This document shows positions 49,630 through 58,558 of a DNA stretch of 64,000 bases, piece by piece (position 1 is the first letter of the stretch; the number at the start of each line of letters is the position of its first letter). The translations under genes and the position numbers were made by a program. A model generated the notes under the pieces. The model was not told the origin of the DNA and made no database searches. It saw nothing but the letters and a program-made list of their open reading frames with translations. This stretch comes from Hyperoodon ampullatus (Eukaryota > Chordata > Mammalia > Artiodactyla > Ziphiidae). The stretch lies in the NCBI GenBank assembly GCA_949752795.1, contig OX457061.1, positions 11,923,492 through 11,987,491 of the forward strand, read 5' to 3'.

Positions 49630-50445
49630 CTGAGGAGAAAGCACAGAGGCTGGCCTAGGGACAGGACACCTAGGACCTGGCCCACCCCCACGCCCGTGGG
49701 TCACTGAGGTGACCAGAGCCTCTGCATTGTCATTCAAGGAATTCAGAGCCACCTCCTGGAGACCCTGCCGTCAGTCATGGAAGCCGTTTCTAGGGTGGAA
49801 GGGGTGGGACATAGGGCTGCCACTCTGCGACTCCAGCCCTACCCCCACCAAGGTGTACAACATCGGGCTGAACCCTTCGAGGCTGAGTCCTCCGAGGAGC
49901 TGATGAAATGTAAGTAGTCTCCCGGGGCAAGAGCTGCCTCCTAGACACAGAGCTTGGGCCTGACATTCTTTGCGTAGAGAGGGGGATTCAGGCCTCTGCC
50001 AGATACTACTCCGTAAGCTTGGCTCCAAAAGGAGTGGGGAGTCATAGACTGAATAAGGGAAGCGGCCAAGACTCCTGTCCCACGGGACTGACGAAGGAGG
50101 GCATCCGTGGTGGGCAGCTCGGCAGGAGAGCCTCTAGGTTTTCCTCCGACACTAGCTCGGGGGTTCCCCCACCCCGACTCCCAGGCGACAGCGTTGTTTA
50201 GCTCAAATTCAAATTTACCCGGGTGTCCCGTATTTTTTCTGGCAACTCTAGGGAGCTGTTGTTCCCAAGTTACAGATAACAGCGCGGTGGCTCAGAGAAG
50301 GGACGTGGCTGGCCCACGGAACCAGCGCATCCGCACCCGGGCTTCCGGACTAATCTGCCCCACCCCCCGCCCCCGGGGTCCCCACCCCTGCCCCGTAACC
50401 GCCGGACCCCTCGGACCCAGGCCGCCCCCGGCTGGCCGTGCGCAC
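49630..50445 (-). other. CRB2: CRB2 intron 10
   Basis: An 816-bp intron, GC-rich near its donor and moderate elsewhere. No exon or repeat that I can name. Confidence 0.85.
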
Positions 50446-51229
50446 CGGCAGCGCGGGCCCGCGAAGCCAGGCGGGCAGCGGCACTCGAAGCGGCCGTCTG
50501 GGCGCGCGTGGCAGCGGCCGCGGGCACAGGGCGCTGAGCGACACGGGTCGGCGCGGGCCTCGCAGCGCGGACCCTCCCAGCCCAGGCCGCAGGCACAGGC
50601 GAAGGCGTCGAAGAGGTCGCGGCAGACGCCGCCGTTCAGGCAGGGCGAGGGGACACACACGGGCGCACCGAGGCAGCCGAGGCGCGGAACCGGCGCGCCG
50701 GGCCAGGCCGAGAAGGGCTCCCGGGAGCCGGGGGCCGCGTCGGGCCGCGGGCCTGCAAGGGGCAGCGGGAGGCCGCCGAGCGCCACGCGGCCCAGGCAGC
50801 CCGTGAAGTTCTCGGCCAGCAGGACGCGCGCGCCGCCCGGGCCGCGCAGAAAGTCCAGGTCGCCGGCCAGGCCCCGCAGCGCCACGGGCGTCGCCGCGCC
50901 GTCCAGCCACATCAGCCAGCGCGACGCGGAGGCCGCGGGGCGTTCCATGGCCAGGCGCACGCGGTGCCAGGCGCCGTCGGCCACGCGCGGCCCGGGCGCC
51001 GGCAGCACCGCACCGGGCAGGCCGGGGCCACTGCGCACGCCGGCCGCCAGCGAGCCGTTGCGCACGGCCAGCCAGACGGTGTCGGGGGTGTCCGCGGCGC
51101 GCAACAGCCCGGCCTCGGGGTCCCGCGTGCGGAAGGCCAGAGAGAGGCCGCTGAGCGCGCGCCCGGATGACGCGTTGTGCCCGCTGAATTCCGCCGGGGG
51201 TCCCTCGCGGAACGTGGTCTCAGCCACAC
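50446..51229 (-). CDS. CRB2: CRB2 exon 10: third laminin G domain and two EGF-like repeats
   Basis: The 784-bp exon starts after CCCTGCAG with the two bases that finish Cys. It then encodes 260 residues, from [20 protein letters not shown] to GFAGPRC. The first 190 or so form laminin G domain 3 ([53 protein letters not shown]). EGF repeats follow: [13 protein letters not shown] and [14 protein letters not shown]. The latter keeps the C-x-S-x-P-C O-glucose consensus. The exon is extremely GC-rich with many CpGs, so long frames open on every strand, including a 396-codon frame on the opposite strand that is not a gene. The donor is CG|GTGCGC, where the bases after GTGC are non-consensus. Confidence 0.96.
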
Positions 51230-52011
51230 CTGCAGGGAGAGAGAGCGTCGGAGGAAGGTCTATCGGTACCCAGCCCAGCCCAGGCACACTTGGGTGATGC
51301 GGGGACCAGTCTGCCGACCCCGCTCCCCACACCCCCGCGGTCTGGGGGCGGGGGCACGCCCACCCACCTATCATCTAATCCCAGGAACTGTCCCCCCCCG
51401 CCACCTCATAACTCTCTACCTACAAAGAACCAGCTCCGGGCTGGGGAGACCTACCCTACTGTGCCCACCCTGCCCTCCAGGTCACAGACCAGGCAACAAT
51501 AACACCTTGGAAAATCTGCCTCCTTCTCTCCTCAGTGAAGTGGCCCTGTGTCATCACTGTGGCTCACTCTTCATTGCAATCATTTTAATATTATAACACA
51601 GTCATCTTTTAAAACTGCTGACCATGGCCTTCTGCTGGTCCTCCCATGGCTCCCCATTGCCCTTGGCAAAAAGTCCCAAGCTGCCTGGCCTAGCATTCAA
51701 GGACCCTAGCAACGCTGATACCTCTACTTGTGTTTCAGCTCTTATAAACCTCATGCCTTTGCACATGCTTTGCCCCCTTCCTGAAATGTCCTTCCCTGTT
51801 CCCGGTCAGAGTCTTATTTGCCCTTGAAAACCTAGCAAGTGCTCTCTTCCTCCAAAAAGCCTGTCCTTCTGGATGCAGTGGCCCAACCACACTGGGCTGG
51901 GGCTGTTGGCATCCTGGTCCACTGTCTCTGAGTCCTGAAAGCAGGGGTGGGATCTAACCCAGCTTGGGTGTCCAGCACCCAGCATGTGGGCTTTCCAGGG
52001 CAGGCACTCAC
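51230..52011 (-). other. CRB2: CRB2 intron 9
   Basis: A 782-bp intron. Part (about 51610-51870) is an L2-like repeat. The CRB2 frame stays open past the exon 9 donor to a stop near 51806. Confidence 0.85.
51610..51870 (+). repeat. L2-like repeat in CRB2 intron 9
   Basis: L2-type phrases: CCATGGCTCCCCATTGCCCT, TTTGCACATGCTTTGCCCCC, CCTGAAATGTCCTTCCCTGT and GCTCTCTTCCTCCAAAAAGC. Confidence 0.55.
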
Positions 52012-52177
52012 AGACAAAGCCATCAGGGACCTCCTCACAGGTGGCAGGCGGGAGACAGGGCTGGCCAGGACACCACAGCTGCTGGGCACATGTGGGCCCA
52101 GTGAAGTTAGCAGGGCAAGTGCAGTGGAAGTCATTCCAGGAGACAAGGCAAGTCCCACCATTGAGACAGGGCTGAGG
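52012..52177 (-). CDS. CRB2: CRB2 exon 9: EGF-like repeats between laminin G domains 2 and 3
   Basis: The 166-bp exon starts in phase 0 after CTCCTGCAG with [19 protein letters not shown]. It encodes one complete EGF repeat (ending NFTGPTC), then the compact [20 protein letters not shown] segment ending GFV plus the first base of a Cys. The donor is T|GTGAGT. Human CRB2 has the same order and near-identical residues. NFT is an N-glycosylation sequon. Confidence 0.95.
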
Positions 52178-52749
52178 CTGCAGGAGAATCAGGGCAGGGA
52201 CTGGCTCAGGCCTGGGGCTAGCATCTCCCCACCATAACCATCCTTGCAGTGGTTCTTCATTGAGCACCTAGTACAGATACATTACCTCCTCACGAACAAA
52301 TAGAAAAGTAACTAGCGTTCCCATTTTACAGATGAGGAAACTGAGGCTCAGAGAGGAGAAACCACTTGCTGAGTCACCTAGCCAGTAAATAGAGGAGCCA
52401 GAGTTCACACCCAGGCTAGTCCAATCCTAGAGCTGGTGCTTTGTTCATGAACCTGGGTGTCCTTGTGCCCCAAGCAACTCCCACAGAAAGGCTTGGGCAG
52501 CCCTCTGCCTGGGTCAGGGTGTCTGTCTCAGATTAGGACTGAGAGGAGAGGTATGGGGACTACCAGAGGGCAAGAGCAGCCGGCCAGAGAGGAGATGAAA
52601 GTGAACCCTGCTGTCTCTCTCCAGCACTGGGACCTTGGGCGGGCACTCCACCTCCTGGTGCCGACCTGACCAGCAGAAGGACATGCTAACCCCCAGCGAA
52701 GCAGGGTGGACCCCGGAAAAAGGACCCACCCTTTCCCCGTGGCACTCAC
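52178..52749 (-). other. CRB2: CRB2 intron 8
   Basis: A 572-bp intron that contains an old MIR at about 52255-52425. The remainder is featureless. Confidence 0.85.
52255..52425 (-). repeat. MIR SINE in CRB2 intron 8
   Basis: Antisense MIR: CATTTTACAGATGAGGAAAC, TGAGGCTCAGAGAGGAGAAA and CACTTGCTGAGTCACCTAGC. Confidence 0.85.
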
Positions 52750-53258
52750 ACTGCACGTGTCCTCGGAGACACAGCCCATGGTGAGGTTCCAGGACTGCCT
52801 GCTGCCCGGCATACTGGGCAGGCTGGAGTTCTCCAGCAGCGGTGGAAAGAAGGGGAGGTGGAGGCTGTTGAGTCGCAAGTCCTGAATGCAGCCTCGGAAG
52901 GGCCCACCCCAGGGCTGGGCGTCAGCAGGGAGGAGCCTCCCGCCCACGTGCACCTGCTGCCCCAAGCCCTGCAGCTGATCAGGCCCAAAGCTGAGCGTCA
53001 CCAGGTGGCGGAGCCCATCATCCCAGCGCCCGGGAAGCACCAGGGCAGGACTGCCCAGCACCTCAGCCCGGATCTGGCCCTCGTGCAGGAACACTGTCAG
53101 GCCAGCTACTGAATCGTTGGCAAGTTGGAGCAGAAGGCCAGCACGTTCCCGGGTGCGGAGGAGGAAGGACATGGTGAGGTTGGGGCCTGGCAGCTGGTCG
53201 AGCAGGAAGGAGGCAGAGCTCAGGGTGCCCCCCAAGCCAAAGGTGGCAGCAGGAACCT
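52750..53258 (-). CDS. CRB2: CRB2 exon 8: second laminin G domain
   Basis: The 509-bp exon follows TCCCTGCAG and completes Glu. It encodes 169 residues, from [20 protein letters not shown] to [13 protein letters not shown]. Recognisable laminin G blocks are [47 protein letters not shown] and [18 protein letters not shown]. Sequons NLT, NDS and NSS suggest N-glycosylation. Two donors overlap at the end: TGCA|GTGTGA and TGCAGT|GTGAGT. The second is the better consensus and alone joins exon 9 in frame to give the human-like Cys-Ser-Pro, so it was chosen. Confidence 0.95.
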
Positions 53259-53347
53259 CTGCAGGGAGAGAGGGTGCCGGGCATGAGGCCTGTGGGCTGG
53301 GGGCAGGCACAGCCCCTGCCCTGGGGCTCACCTGGCTCGTTCCTCAC
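53259..53347 (-). other. CRB2: CRB2 intron 7
   Basis: A very short intron of 89 bp, from GTGAGG to TCCCTGCAG. Its conversion to exon would disrupt the frame. Confidence 0.88.
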
Positions 53348-54220
53348 CATCAGCACATGTGGGACCGCTATAGGGCCGGGGGCAGTCACAACGGAAGTGA
53401 GTCCACAGGTCCACGCAGACCCCTGCGTGGGCACAAGGCGGAGGGTGACACTGCTCCTGGCGCCCGCAGCCCAGGACGACGTTCTCGCTGAGATCCTCAG
53501 GCAGCAGGAGGTGCCCGTCCACATGCACGTCCTGGAGGCAGCCCGTAAAGGCCACGCCACCCAGCTGCGTGGAGCAGAACCCAGCAGGCGTCGGGGCCGG
53601 GGAAGCCGTAGGAGGCGGGGCCACAGGACTGGAGGCCACACAGAGGTGGGCAGGGCAGCCCTCGTGCCAGAGCCGCATCTCCAGGACCCCAAGGCGGAGC
53701 ATCACCTCCACTCGGTGCCAGTGGCCGTCATTTAGGGGCAGGTCCAGCAGCCTCAGGATGCACACGTTGTTGCCGTGGCTCCAGAATGTGGCCTGAAGCG
53801 TGGCCTCCACCAGTGCCAGCTCCAAGCTGCCCTGAGTATCAGAGCGAGTGGCCAAGGCACCAGCAGGTATCGTAGTACGAAACCTCAGTGCCAGACTCAG
53901 GGAGCCACCAGCTGGCACCGAAGCCCGCACAGGGTTCCCAGCCACAAAGGAGAAGGTGGTATTCTGGCCACAGAAAGGTCCACGGGTACCAGGTGGGCAG
54001 CGGCAAGCATAACCGTGTACCCCTGACTGGAAGGTGGGGATGCAGGTGGCAGCCAGCGGACAAGTGTGGCCTTGGCAGCCAGTGAGCTGCACGGAACAGT
54101 CATGTCCACCCCAGGCCTCTGGGCACCAACAGACGTAGCCCGCCACGGTGTCTTCGCAGGTCCCGCCATGGAGGCAGGGCTCCGACAGGCATTCGTCCAC
54201 ATCTTCCTGACATGTCAGGC
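53348..54220 (-). CDS. CRB2: CRB2 exon 7: two EGF-like repeats, first laminin G domain, one EGF-like repeat
   Basis: At 873 bp this is the largest CRB2 exon. It starts after TCTCCTGAAG and encodes 290 residues. In order: a calcium-binding EGF repeat ([18 protein letters not shown], with the O-glucose consensus CLSEPC); a longer EGF ([14 protein letters not shown] to FCGQ); laminin G domain 1 (from NTTFSFVAG through [20 protein letters not shown] and [19 protein letters not shown] to [20 protein letters not shown]); and an EGF ([20 protein letters not shown] to GPTCAD). Length and order match human CRB2. The donor is G|GTGAGG. The laminin G and EGF modules form the extracellular rod used in cell-cell contacts and at the podocyte slit diaphragm. 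Confidence 0.96.
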
Positions 54221-54499
54221 CTTCAGGAGAGACCAGGGCAAGGCTCAGCACCCAAGGCCAGAACCACAGTCTTGACCCAGAGCTTAGCTGCCTCTTAGGA
54301 TGGGGACCTCAGCATCTATCAACCAAACCCATTCCCAATTTCCAAAGGGTTTCTCAAGGTCCCCTGAAGTCCCCAGAGGCTGGAATCCAAGGTACTCCTT
54401 CCTTTACCATATCTTGTGTGCCGATTCAATCCCCTAAATACTCTCCAATGCCCCCTTTCCTCCCACCTCGCCTCCCCTGCCTCACCAGCTCTCTAGGCC

Positions 54500-55050
54500 A
54501 TAGTCTAGTGTCCTGTAGTTCACCAGCCTCCATCATCCATCTCTACAAGTAGCCAGAGATCTCTTTCTAAAGCATCACCTGGTCAGGTTCCTCTGCTACT
54601 TAAGGTCCAATCACTCACCCTGGCATTCGAGATTGCTCGTGGCCTGGGTCCTACCAGGAGTTCATATCTCAACCCTGCTCCCTGCAAACCCTGAGCTGCC
54701 TGTTCCTCCAAACATTTCCTGGGAAGTCCTGCCTCGGGGGCTTTGCTCATATTGCTCTCTCTGGAATGCCTCGTTCTCCCTAACCCTGCCTTTCAAACTC
54801 CGACTCATCCAGCAAAGCCCAAATTCAAATGGCCAGTACCCTAGGAGGCTTTCTCTGACTCCCAACTCCAATCTGCTGTGTCACTCCCAACTCCTTGCCC
54901 ACTCCCAGGCACAGCTCCCCCAGAACCCAGTATTGAAAATATCTGTTTACTCAGCTGAGATCTCCTCTAGGGGCCTGGATATGTCATTGGTACCCAGCAA
55001 AGGACTTGGTATGGCCTTTGTGGACAGAGAGATGAAATGGAGGAGGGAGT
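54500..55050 (+). repeat. L2-like repeat in CRB2 intron 6
   Basis: L2-type phrases: TTTGCTCATATTGCTCTCTC, TGGAATGCCTCGTTCTCCC, AACTCCGACTCATCCAGCAA, GGAGGCTTTCTCTGACTCCC and TATCTGTTTACTCAGCTGAG. Confidence 0.65.
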
Positions 55051-56381
55051 GGGGATGGATGGATGCATCTGTGGCACTCGAGTAGCCCCTGGTTCTAACC
55101 CCCCCATCCCCGTCCCTCTGCCCTAGGGCCCTGGCACTGGCTGTGAGGTCACCCTCCCCTCCAGGGGCTCCCATGCCAGGTGCTCTGGCCCCAGCGTGGG
55201 TCAAGAGGCTACAGCCCGACCCCTGCTCAGCCAGAGCCTCCACAAGACCACTGAGGCCAGCCCTGCCCACGTAACCCAGCCAGGGGAACCCAAGCCCAGA
55301 GAAGCCGCCAGGATATGAATCCTGGCCCCAGTCAGCCTACAAACACCACCGCCTCCTTCTGGGGACGGCCAGTCCCACCTCCCCCTGCCCAAGGCCCCAG
55401 CCCTGCATACCTGCCAGGAGCCACAACACCCACAGGAAGGTCCGCAGAGCCCGCAGCCCCATTGCATTTCCCCACAGACAGGCTGAGAGCAGAGCTCCCC
55501 GCCTGGCCAGCCGCCTCCTTCAGAGCTGGCCCAGGAATGCCAGGCGCCCAGCACAACCCCAAGGGAGGATGGGGGCCGACCAGCCCCACAGCCGGGGTTC
55601 CCCCTCCGGGTCCTTGACCTCAGAGGTCTGACCTCCCTGCCACCCATCAGCTGAGCTCAGCCTGGGGAGGAGCTGGGCTCCCGCTAACCTGGGGGGATGA
55701 CGCGCCCTCTCTAAAGCCTCTATGGCTTCATCTGTAAGATGGGGATTTAGAACCCTACCTCGTGGGGCTTTGGTGAGGAGGAAAACAATGCAGAGAATAC
55801 TCTTCAGATGCAGGGCATGCTGCAGTGGGCCCAGTGTGTGCCAGGCACCCACGAGGCCACTGTTTCTGGGGCACTGTGCCTGGGAGTGGGCAAGGACTCA
55901 AGGGACCTCAGCCCATGGGGGCAGGAGATGGGTTTTCCGGGTGCCCAGAGGTTTTGGCCACCCAGAAGTGGGATGCTGAGCCCCCAGCACCTTTGGGGGG
56001 TGAGAGTGGAAGGGACGGTGGTGATCACCACCTCCTTCCCCCAGGCAGGGGAGCCTGTGCCCAGGAGCGGTGCCAGGGAGAGGAGGCAGCTTGTCGGAGC
56101 AGGAATGCGGGCGGGTGTGGGGGAAGCGTCACAGGCATTCCAGAGGGGGCAGGGACACTCCGTGCTGTGTGAGGAGGTCCTCGGGTTCATCAGTATCTGC
56201 AGGGAAGGGTGTCTGTGTGTCTCCGCATCCTCTGTACCCAAGGCAGGGAGAGGCTTTCTGCAGGCCCAGCTCCTGCCCAGCACGCCCCAGCTCTCCAAAG
56301 GTCAAGCTCATCCTTCTCCAGACACTGCCCGCAGCTTTCCGTAACAGCCCCTGCCGTCCACCACACTCCCCCCATAGTCCA

Positions 56382-56382
<1 letters not shown>

Positions 56383-56416
<34 letters not shown>

Positions 56417-56519
56417 ACACCCCTCCCTCCACCACACCCCCCCACACCACACACCCCCCCACCTCACCCCCCACCACCACACTCCCTCCACCACACACCC
56501 AACCACACACACCCCCACC
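56383..56519 (+). repeat. (CA)n and CCACAC/CACCCC-rich tract in CRB2 intron 6
   Basis: (CA)16 to 56415, then C-rich CACACCCC-type sequence. The CRB2 transcript therefore has GT/GGGGTG-rich sequence here. Confidence 0.9.
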
Positions 56520-57122
56520 GCTTTTACCTCCTCTGTCCTGGCCGAACTGCCCTGTCCTCCCTGCAGGCCCCTCGGCCTCTGCCCAGCCCTTTGATGTCTA
56601 GGGCTCTCTCTGCCCAACACTCCACACTTTCTCCTGGATAACCTTGGCCTCCTGAGACTCCAGCTGCAGGACCCCCAGTCTCAGGCCCCTCTCCTGGGCC
56701 ATAGACCCCAGACCACGAGCCCCCACCCAGGCTCCTCCCTGTAGGCACTCCACAGACACTCAGACTCAGTATGAACAAGGCTGAACTCACCATCCTCTAC
56801 CCAATGTCACCCAGGGCAGAAACTCGGCCGGCATCCCTGCCACCTCCCACTCACACCTGGAAAAACCCTCAGGGCCTGTAGCGTGCCCCTCATACATATT
56901 TCTCAACCTCCACTCCAGAATGTTTTTCCCCCACTCCCACCTCCAAAGCCCAGGTCCCAGCTCAGCCCTCTTGCCTGTCACCTGGCCACCACACCCACCT
57001 CCTCCCTAATGTCCTTGACCCCATCAATCCAGCCTCCAAACATCAGCCAGAAGGAACCTTCTCGTCCCAGGTCCACCGACTCTGACCTTGCCCTGCCCCA
57101 GTGCCCACCACACCCCAGGCAC

Positions 57123-57236
57123 CTGTGTAGCCATCTGAACAGTGGCACTGGAAGCCATTGGGCAGGTCCTGGCAGAGGCCTCCACTGAGGCATGGCCGTG
57201 AGGCACACTCGTCCACGTCCACACCGCAGTCGTCCC
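57123..57236 (-). CDS. CRB2: CRB2 exon 6: single EGF-like repeat
   Basis: The 114-bp exon follows TTCTTGCAG. It completes Gly and encodes 37 residues, [20 protein letters not shown] to [12 protein letters not shown], then one base of the next Gly. It is a calcium-binding EGF repeat (DVDEC) with an intact CASRPC O-glucose consensus and the aromatic GFQC turn. Human has LNGG where this has LSGG. The phase 1 boundaries match neighbouring single-EGF exons. Confidence 0.95.
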
Positions 57237-57381
57237 CTGCAAGAAGCCCAGCTGTGGTTCCCACAGCTCCCTCAGAGCCAGACTGGAACTGGAAAGGGCC
57301 CATTTTATAGCTAGGGAGACTGAGGCCAGAGAGAGGTGCTTGAACCCAGCTTCGGCATCCCTCCCGCGCATCTGGACACTA

Positions 57382-57624
<243 letters not shown>

Positions 57625-57779
57625 TCACAGGGGGTCACCAAGCAGCACCCCTCCACTGCTGCCAGGCCAGCCCAGGGCCAGGCGGGGACAACAGCTCAGA
57701 ATATGGTCACGGATATTCCGAGGGAGGGACACACTGAGGGGGTAGGAATGACCAGTGCAGCCTTCACCAGCATCAGCAT

Positions 57780-57960
57780 CATGTGACTATGATTACTAGC
57801 ATTACTGAGCAGTCTGCACGTGCGGGGCCCTGTACCAAGGCCTGATGGGCGCTACACCTTTTTACTCTCCTCGGAACAGCCCAGGAGCAGGTGCTGTGAT
57901 TAGCCCTGTTTAGCAGATCAGGAAACTGAGGCTCAGAGGAGTTGCAGGCACAGGCACACA
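57780..57960 (-). repeat. MIR SINE in CRB2 intron 4
   Basis: Antisense MIR: TTAGCAGATCAGGAAACTGA and GGCTCAGAGGAGTTGCAGGC, preceded by TACTGAGCAGTCTGCACGTG. Confidence 0.75.
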
Positions 57961-58044
57961 CTGGGCTTAGTCCACTCAGGTTGTGTGCGAACCGCCAGGT
58001 TGTCCCAGGGCAGTCCTCCTCAGCCTGCGCCCCCGCCCCCATAG

Positions 58045-58092
58045 GCGTGCGAGCGCGCACGCGCACACGCTCTCGCGCACGCGCACACACAC
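58045..58092. repeat. Alternating GC/CA tract next to the CRB2 exon 4 donor
   Basis: Nearly uninterrupted purine-pyrimidine alternation with many CG steps, a classical Z-DNA-prone sequence. Read on the - strand it starts at the GT of the donor. Confidence 0.85.
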
Positions 58093-58232
58093 CTGGCCAG
58101 CAGAGGCAGCGGAAGCTCCCGAGGCCCTCGAGGCAGGACGCGTTGTGCGCGCAGGGCGCTGACGCGCACTCCAGCACCTCCTGCTCGCAGCGCGCGCCCT
58201 CGTAGCCCGTGTCCGCGCAGTCGCACCGGAAC
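58093..58232 (-). CDS. CRB2: CRB2 exon 4: end of one EGF-like repeat and most of the next
   Basis: The 140-bp exon follows CCCCCTGCAG. It completes Gly, then encodes 46 codons from [20 protein letters not shown] through [13 protein letters not shown] to FRCLCWP, and the first base of Gly. It closes the EGF begun in exon 3 and opens another, which ends in exon 5. CASAPC matches the O-glucose consensus and NAS is an N-glycosylation sequon. The donor is CAG|GTGTGT, lacking the usual A at +3/+4 and G at +5. It lies at the edge of a long GC/CA alternating tract. Confidence 0.95.
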
Positions 58233-58362
58233 CTGCAGGGGGGGGCGCGACCGGAGCTGAGCACGCGCCCGAACCTCCAGCTCCCCCTGTGTCCCTCGCG
58301 CCCCCCACCCCGCCGCCCACCGCGCAGCCTCACCGCTTGAGGGCACCCGGCCGCCCGCTCAC

Positions 58363-58558
58363 CCGTTGACCAGGTCGTGGCATACGCCCCCGTGCACGCA
58401 CGGCTGGCTCTGGCACTCGTCCAGGTCCAGCTGGCAGCTGGCACCCCCGAAGCCCGGCGCGCACACGCAGCGGTAGGAGCCCAAGCCGTCCAGGCACGAG
58501 CCCCCGTGCAGGCAGGGCGCCGAAGCACACTCGTCCACCTCCGCCTCGCAGGTCACGC
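58363..58558 (-). CDS. CRB2: CRB2 exon 3: two calcium-binding EGF-like repeats
   Basis: The 196-bp exon follows CCTGTCCAG. It completes Gly, then encodes [20 protein letters not shown] through [20 protein letters not shown] and NG. Both repeats carry the calcium-binding D-[LV]-DEC start and the O-glucose consensus (CASAPC and CQSQPC). The second repeat continues into exon 4. The donor is GG|GTGAGC. The 130-bp intron 3 (58233-58362) is GC-rich and contains nothing else. Confidence 0.95.

Larger units (their letters stand above)
54221..57122 (-). other. CRB2: CRB2 intron 6
   Basis: The largest intron between CRB2 exons in the window (2.9 kb). It holds an L2-like repeat (about 54500-55050), a MIR fragment at about 55715-55830, and a (CA)n tract followed by CCACAC/CACCCC-rich sequence at 56383-56519. 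No coding exon seen. Confidence 0.85.

Noticed and set aside
50107..51297. 396-codon open frame on the + strand
   Set aside because: It is exactly opposite CRB2 exon 10, is rich in Arg, Pro, Gly and Ala as expected for a GC-rich shadow, and has no domain.
56190..56620. Gly/Val/Cys-rich and His/Pro/Thr-rich frames around the CA tract
   Set aside because: They are translations of a simple repeat.
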